Below, piece by piece: positions 1-8,926 of a DNA stretch of 64,000 bases. How positions within the stretch are numbered: the first letter of the stretch is position 1; each line of letters opens with the position of its first letter. The DNA is from Clostridia bacterium (GTDB taxonomy: Bacteria > Bacillota > Clostridia > Oscillospirales > Acutalibacteraceae): assembly GCA_017434855.1 (NCBI GenBank), contig JAFRUA010000037.1, positions 62,001 to 126,000 on the forward strand, written 5' to 3'. A program made the translations under genes and the position numbers. The notes under the pieces were generated by a model. It had not been told where the DNA came from, searched no databases, and was given only the letters and a program-made list of their open reading frames with translations.

Positions 1-75
1 GATGTGCCAAACGACGCAAACCTTTGCCCGTACTGCTGGTACGCGCTCGCCGACGGCGACGATTGGAACCTCTGA
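1..75 (+). CDS. C-terminal end of an unidentified protein (5' truncated)
   Basis: Frame 1 is open from the window edge to a TGA at 73-75 and encodes 24 residues containing a CPYC pair (residues 9-12) and ending DDWNL. It sits just before a bidirectional terminator and is convergent with the exonuclease gene, which is the expected layout for a real gene end. Too little is present to name a family. It could be chance, since no start codon or homology can be judged. Confidence 0.4.
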   Translation, partial: DVPNDANLCPYCWYALADGDDWNL

Positions 76-101
76 CCCCCCTCCCGATCCATAAAAACAA
101 C

Positions 102-140
102 GGCTGCGGTCACATCAGCGTGATCGCAGCCGCTTTGTTT
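102..140. terminator. Bidirectional rho-independent terminator
   Basis: A 12-bp stem (102-113 with 120-131, one G-T pair) with a 6-nt loop is followed on the + strand by a T-rich run (134-145) and preceded by A-rich sequence, so it can act on both strands. The stop codon of the minus-strand exonuclease gene (110-112) lies inside the stem. Confidence 0.75.
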
Positions 141-1420
141 TGTTCTTCACTTTGGGTCACCAGCAGCGCGGTCAGCCGCTCGCGCTTTTGCGGCAGCAGG
201 TCCTCACGCCGCAGCAGCCGCAGCACCGTATCGTGGACCAGCGGATGATCCGCATGCGCCTGCACCACCGGCGCGGCCCGTTTCAGATTGCGCGACAATG
301 CAGCGCAAAGCAGCGCTTCGGCCCCGTCGCACACACGCGGGTCGGTCAGGTCGATTTCAAGCGCCGCCTCCAAAAAAGCAGGCAAATTCCCGGCCTTGAT
401 ATAGTTGAGCCGCAGGGTCTGCAGCGCAAACAGCACGGGGTACGGCGATGCGGCCGCCAGCCACCGGCGCAGGCGCGGCTCCAGCTCCGGCTGCCGTTTT
501 TGAAACCGCTTCGGCCGCAAAAGTCGAATGGTCGCCTCGCTTTTCACATGGGGCAAAAAGGCGTCGATCCCCTCCGCCAGCCGGGTGAAATTGCTGCGTC
601 CGGACAAAATGATCGCATGCAGGCGATCCTCGGCTTCGGTTTCGTGCGGCAGCTCGCTCAAAAAGCGCATCAGGTGGTCGCTGTTGCTGTTTTCCTGCAC
701 ATAGCGGCGCAGCTGGTCGTCGGTCGGGCCGTCGCTTTCGGGCGCCCAGAACTCCGTGTCATACTGTTCGTTCAGCTCCAGCCGGATGCGCGCCGTCGGC
801 GACAGGGCGGTGTGCTTTTTCTTTTTCTTTTTCGATACCGCCAAACGCTTGTTGTGCCCCGCGTCCAGGTCAAAGGTGCGCACCAGCGCGGCCGGGTCCA
901 GCCCGTCGGCAAGGCATTGCAGCAGCAGCCGGCCGCAGGCCTCGCTGTCGCTCAGCGCGTGGTGGTGCTGCAGCGCGATGTCAAAGCGTTCACACAAACG
1001 GTCGAGCGAATATGCCGGCAGCTCCGGATAACAGGCAATGCAGGCGTCCACGGTACAAAGATACTGCACCTCTGCCGGGTGGGCGATGCGGTAATGCCGC
1101 AGGCAGCCGGACAGCGCCTTCAGGTCGTTGCCCGCGCCGTGCGCAACGATCAGCGCGCCTTGCATCACCTCGCGCAGGGTCGGCCAAAATTCGGGGAACG
1201 TGGGCGCGGTTTTGACCATGTCCGGCGTGATGCCGATCAACTCGATCACATAGGGCTGAAACCATGTTTCGGGATTGATCAGGGAATACAGCTGTTTGGT
1301 CAGCGCGCCGTTTTCAAACACGCTGACACCGACTGCGCTGACACGGTTCCCGTTCCCGTTCGGCATTTCCACATCCAAACAGACAAATTTATCGATCACA
1401 ATTTCACGGCCCAACTTCAA
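110..1420 (-). CDS. DEDDh 3'-5' exonuclease fused to an AlkD-like HEAT domain
   Basis: Up to 436 residues. The N-terminal ~185 residues are a DnaQ/PolC-epsilon-type exonuclease: Exo I in FVCLDVEM, Exo II-like IVAHGAGNDLKAL, and Exo III with HHALSDSEACG (His then Asp). A Lys-rich linker (KKKKKK) follows. The rest resembles the small AlkD/DNA-alkylation-repair family (YVQENSNSDHLM, LPHETEAEDRLHA, then RPKRFQKRQPEL and LRRWLAAASPYPVLFA). Where AlkD relatives have NWATCD this protein has SEATIR, so the conserved Trp and Asp are missing and glycosylase activity is doubtful. The start is uncertain: TTG at 1420 is in frame after a stop but has no SD, and GTG at 1399 is an alternative. A good promoter lies just upstream, so the mRNA may be nearly leaderless. 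The role is inferred as DNA damage processing. Confidence 0.85.
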   Translation of the reverse strand: MKLGREIVIDKFVCLDVEMPNGNGNRVSAVGVSVFENGALTKQLYSLINPETWFQPYVIELIGITPDMVKTAPTFPEFWPTLREVMQGALIVAHGAGNDLKALSGCLRHYRIAHPAEVQYLCTVDACIACYPELPAYSLDRLCERFDIALQHHHALSDSEACGRLLLQCLADGLDPAALVRTFDLDAGHNKRLAVSKKKKKKHTALSPTARIRLELNEQYDTEFWAPESDGPTDDQLRRYVQENSNSDHLMRFLSELPHETEAEDRLHAIILSGRSNFTRLAEGIDAFLPHVKSEATIRLLRPKRFQKRQPELEPRLRRWLAAASPYPVLFALQTLRLNYIKAGNLPAFLEAALEIDLTDPRVCDGAEALLCAALSRNLKRAAPVVQAHADHPLVHDTVLRLLRREDLLPQKRERLTALLVTQSEEQNKAAAITLM

Positions 1421-1440
1421 ATCAGAATTCAGTAGAATTT

Positions 1441-1469
1441 ATTATAGCACAAACTTTGCGCAATCTCAA
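1441..1469 (-). promoter_or_regulatory. SigA-type promoter of the exonuclease-AlkD gene
   Basis: On the minus strand TTGAGA (1469-1464) is 17 nt from a perfect TATAAT (1446-1441). Transcription would start near 1434, only ~14 nt before TTG 1420 or ~35 nt before GTG 1399. The rest of the 1421-1705 gap holds this promoter, a GC-rich stretch without recognisable signals, and the promoter of the next gene. Confidence 0.7.
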
Positions 1470-1630
1470 CAACTTTCAAAAAGAAATCTCTGCTTGCCGC
1501 CGCAAATGCGCAAGCGGCCCGGACCTCCGACTGCGGCCGCCCGTTTTCGCCTGATCGCTCGACAACTTTTTCGGTTTTTGTCGGGCGTTTACAGATGATT
1601 CACGGTTTCTTTTCATTTTACAAAAAACAA

Positions 1631-1662
1631 TTCACAGTTTTGTCACTTTTACCTTTTAAAAT
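1631..1662 (+). promoter_or_regulatory. Promoter-like element TTCACA-N20-TAAAAT
   Basis: TTCACA (1631-1636), 20 nt, TAAAAT (1657-1662), upstream of the first ligase gene. The same hexamer and spacing recur at 3392, 5177 and 8881, which is the main reason for calling it. Confidence 0.5.
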
Positions 1663-1705
1663 ATGAAAGTCCATATTGCTATGAAAAAGAGAAAGGGCGA
1701 ACGAC

Positions 1706-3358
1706 ATGCTTCCTTCCGTTGACAAATTGAACTGCTATGAATACCTGAAAAAATGCACGTCGATCTATGACGACGTGTGGATGCTGCAGCACTTCGGCGT
1801 CCGGTACCGCAAAAGCAAGGTCTTTGCCGACATCGACGCGCTGTCTGCATATTTTCAGAACGATCTGCGCTTGAAGCGCGGCGACGTTTACACCGTCTTT
1901 ATGCCCACAACCATGCAGGAAATCATTGCGTTTTATGCCCTCAATCAGATCGGCGTGATCGCAAACCTGGTGCACCCGCTGATGAGCACTCAGTTCCTGA
2001 AGGAAACGCTGGCCGACGTGCATGCCAAGGGCGTCATGGTGCTGGACATCCTGTCAAAGGATCATGTCAAAACGATCAACGAAAGCGGTCTGCCCTGCGT
2101 GGTCTGCAGTTCTTCCGACTATGCCGCGGGGATCAAGAAATACGGCACCCGGGCCGGCGAAACCATCGCCAGGGCCGTGTTCCCGAAATTCAAAAAGGCT
2201 GTCGCCTATCGCGATATCATCAAAAAGTACAAGACCTGCGACCCGGTCAAACACAACAGCGGCGACATCGCCGTCTATCTCAACGGCGGCGGCACGACCG
2301 GAAAGAGCAAAACCATCATGCTTTCCAACGCTGCGATCAACGAGCTGGTCCAGCGTGTGTCCGACATCGACAACATCGAGGCCCCGGGCGAAGAGGCCGA
2401 GATCATCGTGCTGCCGATGTTCCACTGCTTCGGCCTGTGCGTGGCGATCCACATGGGGCTGTGCAATTCCGCGCGGCTGATCCCGATGATGCAGTTTGAC
2501 GCCGGCATCTTTTGCCGCCTGCTCAGGCAAAACCGCATCGTCGGCTTCGGCGGCATTCCGCTGATGATGCAAAAGCTGCTGCGGCACAAGGATTTTGACG
2601 GCCCGTGGCTGAAAAACGTCCGCATGATGTTCTGCGGCGGCGACGACTGCAGCGAAGCGTTTCTCGACGAGTTCAACGCCGTGTTTGAAAAATGGGGCGC
2701 CCCCGGCCGCCTGCGTCAGGGCTACGGTCTGACCGAGATCGGCTCGGTCTGCGTCACCAACACCAACTGGGACTATCGCCCCGGCTCGGTGGGCAAGGCG
2801 CTGCGCGGCGTCACCGTCCAAATCTGGGATGACGACCACCATGAGGTGCCGAACGGCGAGATCGGTGAATTCGCGATCAGCGGCCCCACGCTCATGAGCG
2901 GCTATTATGTGAACGGCGAAGAGACCGACCTGGGCCTGTATACCGACGAGAACGGAACGCCCTGGGTTCTGTCCGGCGACCTCGGCTACCGCGACGACGA
3001 CGGTTATTATTACTTCACCGGGCGCAAAAAGCGCGTCATCATCATCGCGGGCTACAACGTCTATCCCAACGACCTTGAGAAAAAGCTCTCCGAGCTGCCG
3101 TACATCAAGGACGTCTGCGCCGTGCAGGGCTGGCAGGGCCAAAAGCGCATCATCCGCCTGTTTGCGTCGCTGAACGTGCCCGGCGACGAAGACTTTTACC
3201 GCGCAGAGATCACCCGCATCGCGCAGGAGAATTTTTCCAAATTCTATGTGCCGCGCGACATCGTGTTCATGAAGGAGCTGCCGCAGACGCCGCTGATGAA
3301 GATCGACTTTATGAAGCTCACCCAGAACCGGCCCGCCGACCTCGTATATCACGCATAA
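1706..3358 (+). CDS. ANL-superfamily acyl-CoA/acyl-adenylate ligase, copy 1
   Basis: 550 residues. Members of this superfamily activate a carboxylate with ATP to an acyl-adenylate and usually pass it to CoA or a carrier. The P-loop region reads NGGGTTGKSKT, followed by FHCFGL, the YGLTE motif (QGYGLTE), the SGDLGYRDDDGY hinge region, GRKKRVIIIAGYNVYP and a terminal Lys in TPLMKIDF, so the catalytic set is present. The start ATG has AAAGGG upstream. It is followed at ~100 nt by two secreted hydrolases and has a full-length paralogue at 7109-8830 on the other strand. The substrate cannot be told; a fatty or aromatic acid is possible. Confidence 0.9.
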   Translation: MLPSVDKLNCYEYLKKCTSIYDDVWMLQHFGVRYRKSKVFADIDALSAYFQNDLRLKRGDVYTVFMPTTMQEIIAFYALNQIGVIANLVHPLMSTQFLKETLADVHAKGVMVLDILSKDHVKTINESGLPCVVCSSSDYAAGIKKYGTRAGETIARAVFPKFKKAVAYRDIIKKYKTCDPVKHNSGDIAVYLNGGGTTGKSKTIMLSNAAINELVQRVSDIDNIEAPGEEAEIIVLPMFHCFGLCVAIHMGLCNSARLIPMMQFDAGIFCRLLRQNRIVGFGGIPLMMQKLLRHKDFDGPWLKNVRMMFCGGDDCSEAFLDEFNAVFEKWGAPGRLRQGYGLTEIGSVCVTNTNWDYRPGSVGKALRGVTVQIWDDDHHEVPNGEIGEFAISGPTLMSGYYVNGEETDLGLYTDENGTPWVLSGDLGYRDDDGYYYFTGRKKRVIIIAGYNVYPNDLEKKLSELPYIKDVCAVQGWQGQKRIIRLFASLNVPGDEDFYRAEITRIAQENFSKFYVPRDIVFMKELPQTPLMKIDFMKLTQNRPADLVYHA

Positions 3359-3391
3359 AGCGCGGGCTTCCGAATAAAAGTTCATAAAAAG

Positions 3392-3423
3392 TTCACACAT
3401 TGAGGAAATTCATTTTGTATCAT
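3392..3423 (+). promoter_or_regulatory. Promoter-like element TTCACA-N20-TATCAT before hydrolase 1
   Basis: TTCACA (3392-3397), 20 nt, TATCAT (3418-3423), then a 36-nt leader to the ATG at 3460. The surrounding 60 nt closely resemble the sequence before the tandem paralogue, so the control region was duplicated with the gene. Confidence 0.6.
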
Positions 3424-3459
3424 AACAGATGGCATGACCGCATTTTGGGAGGCATTGTT

Positions 3460-5163
3460 ATGAAAAAATGGATTTCTTTTGTTTTGGTACTGCTGCTGTG
3501 CTGCCAGCTCGTCACTCCTGTTCTGGCAGAATCGGACCCCGCGCCCTATGGCCGGGTCAACGACCGCATCCCGACGATCAACATCGCCGGCGACGGCAAC
3601 GCGATCTTTGTCCCCGATGAAACCGCTGAGGGCGGCGAACGGCAAGTATTTTACATGCGCGAACGCGAAGGGAATTTCGACAGCGATTCCGGCTCGATCA
3701 CCTCTGCTGTGACAAGCGTGATGCTCCCCTTCCTGAAGGAAGGCATCCTCAAAAACAACTGGGACCCGTTCTATGAGAATCTCCAGGCGGAAGTGAGCGA
3801 CCTGTTCGCGGAAATTCAGCTTGACAAGAACGGCAACGCCCAGTACGGCACAACGCTGTCCGGCTGGTGCAACTGGGTCACCTGGTACAATCAGAACAAC
3901 GACAATAAGGGCGAAAAGGGCTATTACGATTTTGACGACTATCATTTCTGGTACGACTGGCGGCTGGACCCGATGGAAAACGCGCGCACGCTGAACGAGT
4001 ACATCCAGAACGTGAAGCGCGTCACGGGCAGCGACAAGGTGTCGATCCTTTCATCGTGCCTCGGCAGCAATGTGGCGCTGGCCTATATCGCGCAGTTCGG
4101 CACCGACGACCTGTACGGTCTGGCCATCGACGCAACCACGGCCAACGGCGCCGAATTCATCAGCGAATCCATTTCCGGCGGCTTCAAGCTGGACGGCAAC
4201 GCCATTGTGCGTTTCTTTGAATCCTCCAACGCCACCGGCATGTTTGACGTTTCCGATTTCATCATTGCAACGATCGACCTTGCCACCAAGGCCGGCCTGC
4301 TGGACGGCGTTTCCAGGCTGGTGCGCGCCACAATTTATGACAAGGTGGTGGAGGGCGTGACCTCTGCGCTGGCACTGGGCACCATGTTTACCATGCCGTG
4401 CTACTGGGCGTGCGTCGACGCCGCGCACTATGACGAGGCCATCCGCTATGTCTTTGGCGAAGAAGACAGCGAAAAGCGGCAGGAATACGCCGGCCTGATC
4501 GCAAAGCTGGACGCCTATCACAACGAGGTCGCCTGTCATGTGCCGGAGCTGCTGCAGACCACGGCAGACAGCGGCGTTTATATGGCGGTCGTGGCAAAAT
4601 ACGGCCTGCAGATGGTGCCGCTGAGCACATCGCGCAATGTCATCGGCGACGAGTTTGCCTCTTTGACCGCCGCATCCTTCGGCGCGACGACGGCGGATTC
4701 GATCTATGACACCCTGCCGGACGAATACATCGCGCAGCGCGTGGCCGAGGGCAAGGGCAAATACATCTCTCCCGACAAACAGGTGGACGCTTCCACCTGC
4801 ATGTTCCCGGACCAGACCTGGTTCATCAAGGGCGCGACCCACACCATCCGCACGGAATTTGAGGACCGGTGGCTGTATACCTGTATCACGGCGGACCGGC
4901 AGCTCACGATTGACGACTGCGAGCTGACCCAGTTCATGGTGTATGACAACGCGACCAGGGTCATGTCGCCCATGACGGAAGAAAACTGTCAGGCCGCCAC
5001 AACCTTTACGGCGGACCGCGCAAACGACGAACCCGCAAACTTTTTTGTCAAGATCAAGCTGTATGTCAAATCTTTGGCAAAGTGGCTCAAGCTCCTGGCC
5101 GGGGTCATCAAAGACAAAATCTCTGAAAAAATAAACGGGCCGCAGCCGGACGCCGAAGCATAA
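3460..5163 (+). CDS. Secreted alpha/beta-hydrolase-like protein, copy 1, Cys nucleophile elbow
   Basis: 567 residues with a signal peptide (MKKWISF, hydrophobic core, cleavage near VLA-ES at residue 23). The central part, YDWRLDP then DKVSILSSCLGSNVA, matches the LCAT/lipase layout (YDWR followed by a nucleophile elbow). The elbow reads S-C-L-G-S with Cys200 where Ser is expected. A C-terminal Asp...THT segment could supply Asp and His. The start is the ATG preceded by GGGAGG. It sits between an ANL ligase and its own tandem duplicate, which suggests hydrolysis or transfer of an acyl group outside the membrane (inference). It ends in a Lys-rich amphipathic stretch. Confidence 0.75.
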   Translation: MKKWISFVLVLLLCCQLVTPVLAESDPAPYGRVNDRIPTINIAGDGNAIFVPDETAEGGERQVFYMREREGNFDSDSGSITSAVTSVMLPFLKEGILKNNWDPFYENLQAEVSDLFAEIQLDKNGNAQYGTTLSGWCNWVTWYNQNNDNKGEKGYYDFDDYHFWYDWRLDPMENARTLNEYIQNVKRVTGSDKVSILSSCLGSNVALAYIAQFGTDDLYGLAIDATTANGAEFISESISGGFKLDGNAIVRFFESSNATGMFDVSDFIIATIDLATKAGLLDGVSRLVRATIYDKVVEGVTSALALGTMFTMPCYWACVDAAHYDEAIRYVFGEEDSEKRQEYAGLIAKLDAYHNEVACHVPELLQTTADSGVYMAVVAKYGLQMVPLSTSRNVIGDEFASLTAASFGATTADSIYDTLPDEYIAQRVAEGKGKYISPDKQVDASTCMFPDQTWFIKGATHTIRTEFEDRWLYTCITADRQLTIDDCELTQFMVYDNATRVMSPMTEENCQAATTFTADRANDEPANFFVKIKLYVKSLAKWLKLLAGVIKDKISEKINGPQPDAEA

Positions 5164-5176
5164 AATTAATAATTTA

Positions 5177-5208
5177 TTCACACCATAAAGGAATTCATTT
5201 TGTATCAT
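5177..5208 (+). promoter_or_regulatory. Promoter-like element TTCACA-N20-TATCAT before hydrolase 2
   Basis: TTCACA (5177-5182), 20 nt, TATCAT (5203-5208). It is near-identical in layout and flanking sequence to the element at 3392, so each hydrolase gene seems to have its own promoter despite the short gap between them. Confidence 0.6.
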
Positions 5209-5245
5209 AATAGACAGCACCATTTTAACCTTTGGAGGCACTGTT

Positions 5246-6949
5246 ATGAAAAAATGGATTTCTTTTGTTTTGGCGCTGCTGCTGTGTCTGCAGTTCGCCA
5301 CCCCGGCGTTTGCCAAAAAAAGGGTCTATCGCAAGCTCAACAAAAAGATTCCGACCATCCTCATCGCCGGCGACGGCAACGCGCTGTATGTGCCGGATGA
5401 GACCGCCGAAAACGGCGAGCGCCGCGCGTTTTATATGCGTGACATCATCAAGGACATCCAGTCCGGCAACAACAGCAACGGCGGCGTCAGTGACGCGGTG
5501 GCCACTGTGCTGCAGCCGTTTTTTAAAGAGGGCATTTTGAAAAACAACTGGGACCCCTACTTTGACGCGCTGGAAAAGGAGGTCAGCGACCTGTTTTCGC
5601 TGATCCGGCTGGACGGCGACGGCAACCCGCAATACGGTTCCAACATCAGCAAAGCCGACCGAGATACCGTGCAGTATGACCGCACACACGATAAAAAGGG
5701 TGACAAGGGCTATTACGGTCTGTACGATTACAGGTTCTGGTACGACTGGCGGCTGGACCCGATGGAGATCGCCTGCCAGCTCAACGACTATATCCGCGAC
5801 GTCAAGGCCGCCACCGGCGCCGAAAAGGTTTCGCTGTTCTCCTCCTGCCTTGGCAGCAACGTCGTGTACGCCTACGTCGCCCAGTTCGGGACGAAGGATA
5901 TCCACGCGATCAGCATCGACGCAACCACCGGCAACGGCTCCGAATTCCTCAGCCAGACCATCAGCGGCCAGCTCACGCTGGACGGCAGCGCCATCGTCCG
6001 CTTTTTTGAAAGCGCGGGCACAACCGATATCTTCAGCCTGGACGAGTTCTGGATCGCGACGATCGACCTGGCCACCAAGGCCGGGCTGCTTGACGGCGTA
6101 TCCAAGCTGCTGCACGCGACAATCTATGACAAGGTGGTCAAGGGCATGACCAGCGCGCTCGCGCTCGGCACCTTCTACACCATGCCGTGCTACTGGGCCT
6201 GCGTCTGCAACGAGGATTATGAAACCGCCAAGGCCTATGTCTTCGGCAAAGAAGGCAGCGCCAAGCGCCAGCAGTATGCCGGCCTGATCGAAAAGATCGA
6301 CGCCTACCATTATCAGGTCGCCGTGCGCTTGCCGGAAATACTGAAAAGCGTCACCGACAGCGGTACGTTCCTGTATATCCTTGCAAAATACGGCATCCAG
6401 ATCGTGCCGCTGATCAAGAGCAACGAGGTGATCGGCGACGAATTTTCTTCGCTGACCCGCGCGTCCTTCGGCGCGACGACAGCAGATTCCATCTATGACA
6501 CCCTGCCGGCGGATTATATCGCCGCACGCGAAGCCGAAGGCAAGGGCAAATACATCTCACCGGACAAGCAGGTGGACGCCTCGACCTGCCTGTACCCGGA
6601 CCAGACCTGGTTTGTCAAGGGAAAGACCCACACCGTCCGCGCGGACGAGGAAAACCGGCTGCTCTATGTCTGCGTGGTCGCGGACCGGCAGCTTACGGTC
6701 AACGACTTCGGCTGGACGCAGTACATGGTCTATGACAACGCAACCCGGACCATGTCACCCATGACAGAGAAAAACTGTCAGGCCGGCATGACCTTCACGG
6801 CAGACAAGGCTAACGATCACCCGGCAAACGTCTTTGTCAAAATCAAGCTGTACTTTGAATCGCTGGGCCGCTGGCTGAAGCTGCTCATGCCGATTCTGAA
6901 AGAAAAGATCGGTGAAAAGCTGAACCTGCCGCAGCCGGACGCCGCATAA
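5246..6949 (+). CDS. Secreted alpha/beta-hydrolase-like protein, copy 2, Cys nucleophile elbow
   Basis: 567 residues, the same length as the preceding paralogue and similar throughout. Signal peptide to about residue 23 (AFA-KK). YDWRLDP and the elbow FSSCLGSNV are kept, again with Cys (Cys201) at the nucleophile position, so the substitution is not an accident of one copy. The candidate Asp/His region YPDQTWFVKGKTHTV is also kept. The ATG has TTTGGAGG upstream. A strong terminator follows, closing the ligase-hydrolase-hydrolase block. Enzymatic activity is inferred from fold only. Confidence 0.75.
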   Translation: MKKWISFVLALLLCLQFATPAFAKKRVYRKLNKKIPTILIAGDGNALYVPDETAENGERRAFYMRDIIKDIQSGNNSNGGVSDAVATVLQPFFKEGILKNNWDPYFDALEKEVSDLFSLIRLDGDGNPQYGSNISKADRDTVQYDRTHDKKGDKGYYGLYDYRFWYDWRLDPMEIACQLNDYIRDVKAATGAEKVSLFSSCLGSNVVYAYVAQFGTKDIHAISIDATTGNGSEFLSQTISGQLTLDGSAIVRFFESAGTTDIFSLDEFWIATIDLATKAGLLDGVSKLLHATIYDKVVKGMTSALALGTFYTMPCYWACVCNEDYETAKAYVFGKEGSAKRQQYAGLIEKIDAYHYQVAVRLPEILKSVTDSGTFLYILAKYGIQIVPLIKSNEVIGDEFSSLTRASFGATTADSIYDTLPADYIAAREAEGKGKYISPDKQVDASTCLYPDQTWFVKGKTHTVRADEENRLLYVCVVADRQLTVNDFGWTQYMVYDNATRTMSPMTEKNCQAGMTFTADKANDHPANVFVKIKLYFESLGRWLKLLMPILKEKIGEKLNLPQPDAA

Positions 6950-6967
6950 AACGCCCCTATAAAACGC

Positions 6968-7004
6968 GTCGGAGCAGACCCTGACCGGTCTGCTCCGACT
7001 TTGT
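6968..7004 (+). terminator. Rho-independent terminator after hydrolase 2
   Basis: A perfect 13-bp stem (6968-6980 with 6987-6999) with loop CTGACC is followed by TTTGTTT. It lies between the convergent hydrolase 2 and ligase 2 genes. Confidence 0.85.
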
Positions 7005-7108
7005 TTCTTCCCTGGGAACGCATGGTTCCCAACTTGCTTTCTTCGCCCGGCGGCCCGCAGGATCCTATCGCTCGTCTCGGTCCCGCGTGCCGGCGGTCCG
7101 TTTATCCG

Positions 7109-8830
7109 TCAGATGGCAAGGAGGCTTTCCTTTTGCCCGACGGGCGGCGTATAAACCGGATCCCCCGGCTTGTCCTGTGTCAGCTTCAAAAAGTCGATCT
7201 TCATCAGCGGCGTTTCGGGCAGTTTATCCAACTCCACGATTTCACGCGGCACGCTGAAGCATGAGAAATGTTCTTTGATCTGTGCCAGAATGGTCTTTTC
7301 ATAAACGGCACGGTCGCCGGTTTTGTCGTTATAGACGACGAACAGACGGATGATCGGCTTGCCCTCGGCAGACCAGCCCTTGACACAGCAGGCCTCGCGA
7401 ATGAAGCCGAGCCGCGTCAGATGCTTTTCGATATCGCTGGGATAAACATTGTAGCCGGAGATGATGATCACGCGCTTTTTCCGGCCGGAAAAGTAGTAGA
7501 AGCCGTCCTCGTCACGATAGCCGAGGTCGCCGGAGCGGACCCACTGCACGCCGTTTTCGTCGGTATACAGGCCTTCGCCGTCGTGCCCGTCTTCGGTATA
7601 ATAACCGCTCATGACCGTCGGCCCGGCAACGACCAGCTCGCCGATCTCGCCGACCGGCAGGGGCTTGCAGTCATCGTCCCAGACGTCCATCATCACGCCC
7701 TCGATCGGGGTGCCGATGGAATTTTCCTTATAGCTGGTGTTGGTGCAGGTGCAGCAGACCGAACCGACCTCGGTCAGGCCGTAGCCCTGACGCAAACGGC
7801 CGACCGCGCCCCATTTTTCCAGATAGCTGTTGAATTCGTCCAGCCACTGCTGCGGAGCGTCGTCGCCGCCGCAGAACGACAGGCGGATATTCTTGAGCCA
7901 CTTGCCGTCAAAGTGTTTTTCATCCATCAGCTTTTTAAACATCACGGGGATGCCGAGGATGCCGACGACGCAGTTCTTTTTCATCAGGCGGTTGAACAGC
8001 CTGGCATCAAAGTTCATCATCGGGATCAGCCGCGCGCCGTTGCACATCGCCATGTGCATCGCAACCGACAGGCCAAAGCAGTGGAACAGCGGCAGCACGA
8101 TGATCTCGGCCTCTTCGCCGGGGCGATGGATGCGGTCCAGCTTTGACATGCGATAGACGATCTCGTTGATCGCGCGGGAGGTCAGCTTAATGGTCTTGCT
8201 TTTGCCGGTGGTGCCGCCGCCGTTGAGATAGACCGCCGTCTGGTCACAGTCGCAGTGGGTCTTGACGTTCGCGTTGCGAAAGCGCTTGATCGCCGTCATG
8301 TACTCTTCACGGTTGTTGAGCTTCGGATAGATCTTTTTGATCGCCTTTTCACCCGCGCCGACAGCCGTCTTTTTGACAAAGCCCGCATAGTCGGACGAAT
8401 GGCAGACCAGGATGGGCAGATTCAGGCTGTTGAGCATGTCCGCATACTTTTTGGACAGCAGGTCCAGCACCATGACGCCTTTGGAATGCAGGGACGTGAT
8501 CGTCTCTTTCACGACCTCGGGCGGCAGCAGCGGATGAATGAAGTTCACGATGACACCGACCTTGTTCAGCGCGTAAAACGCGACGATGCTCTGGACGGTT
8601 GTCGGCATAAAGACCGAATAAACGTCGCCGGGCTTCAGGCCAAGCTCGATGCGCGCATAGGCCGCAAGGGCGTCCATATCGCTGACGATCTTCGTGTTCA
8701 AAAACCATTTACCGAAATGCTGCTGGCAATAATAGGTGCCGTATTCCACCGTACATGCCTTGTAGTAGTCGTAACAGCTCATGTCTCCGGGTTCTACCAT
8801 ACAGCTATTCATGTTTCTGGCGTCATCCAT
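7109..8830 (-). CDS. ANL-superfamily acyl-CoA/acyl-adenylate ligase, copy 2
   Basis: 573 residues, paralogous along its whole length to the ligase at 1706-3358 (same GGGTTGKSKT loop, QGYGLTE, SGDLGYRDEDGF, GRKKRVIIISGYNVYP and TPLMKIDF with the late catalytic Lys). It differs by an 11-residue N-terminal extension and a 13-residue C-terminal tail. The ATG has AAAGGAG upstream. It is transcribed divergently from the LuxR-type regulator across a ~240-bp region rich in CGTCC half-sites, so direct control by that regulator is plausible. The substrate is unknown. Confidence 0.9.
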   Translation of the reverse strand: MDDARNMNSCMVEPGDMSCYDYYKACTVEYGTYYCQQHFGKWFLNTKIVSDMDALAAYARIELGLKPGDVYSVFMPTTVQSIVAFYALNKVGVIVNFIHPLLPPEVVKETITSLHSKGVMVLDLLSKKYADMLNSLNLPILVCHSSDYAGFVKKTAVGAGEKAIKKIYPKLNNREEYMTAIKRFRNANVKTHCDCDQTAVYLNGGGTTGKSKTIKLTSRAINEIVYRMSKLDRIHRPGEEAEIIVLPLFHCFGLSVAMHMAMCNGARLIPMMNFDARLFNRLMKKNCVVGILGIPVMFKKLMDEKHFDGKWLKNIRLSFCGGDDAPQQWLDEFNSYLEKWGAVGRLRQGYGLTEVGSVCCTCTNTSYKENSIGTPIEGVMMDVWDDDCKPLPVGEIGELVVAGPTVMSGYYTEDGHDGEGLYTDENGVQWVRSGDLGYRDEDGFYYFSGRKKRVIIISGYNVYPSDIEKHLTRLGFIREACCVKGWSAEGKPIIRLFVVYNDKTGDRAVYEKTILAQIKEHFSCFSVPREIVELDKLPETPLMKIDFLKLTQDKPGDPVYTPPVGQKESLLAI

Positions 8831-8880
8831 GGTGATTCGTACTCCTTTATAATAGAAAGATAAAAAATTGCAACACTCTA

Positions 8881-8912
8881 TTCACATCTGCTTCATATCA
8901 ATAAAGTATCAT
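8881..8912 (+). promoter_or_regulatory. TTCACA-N20-TATCAT element in the divergent region
   Basis: TTCACA (8881-8886), 20 nt, TATCAT (8907-8912), identical in both boxes and spacing to the elements at 3392 and 5177. Here it reads towards the regulator gene at 9068, opposite to ligase 2. It may be a second regulator promoter or a protein-binding site. Confidence 0.45.
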
Positions 8913-8926
8913 CATTTAACGAAATG

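Noticed and set aside
140-1435. Long + strand open frame opposite the exonuclease gene (431 codons)
   Set aside because: Composition is the His/Gln/Arg-rich type of antisense shadows in GC-rich DNA, with no SD and no family motifs; the minus-strand gene has all exonuclease motifs and a promoter.
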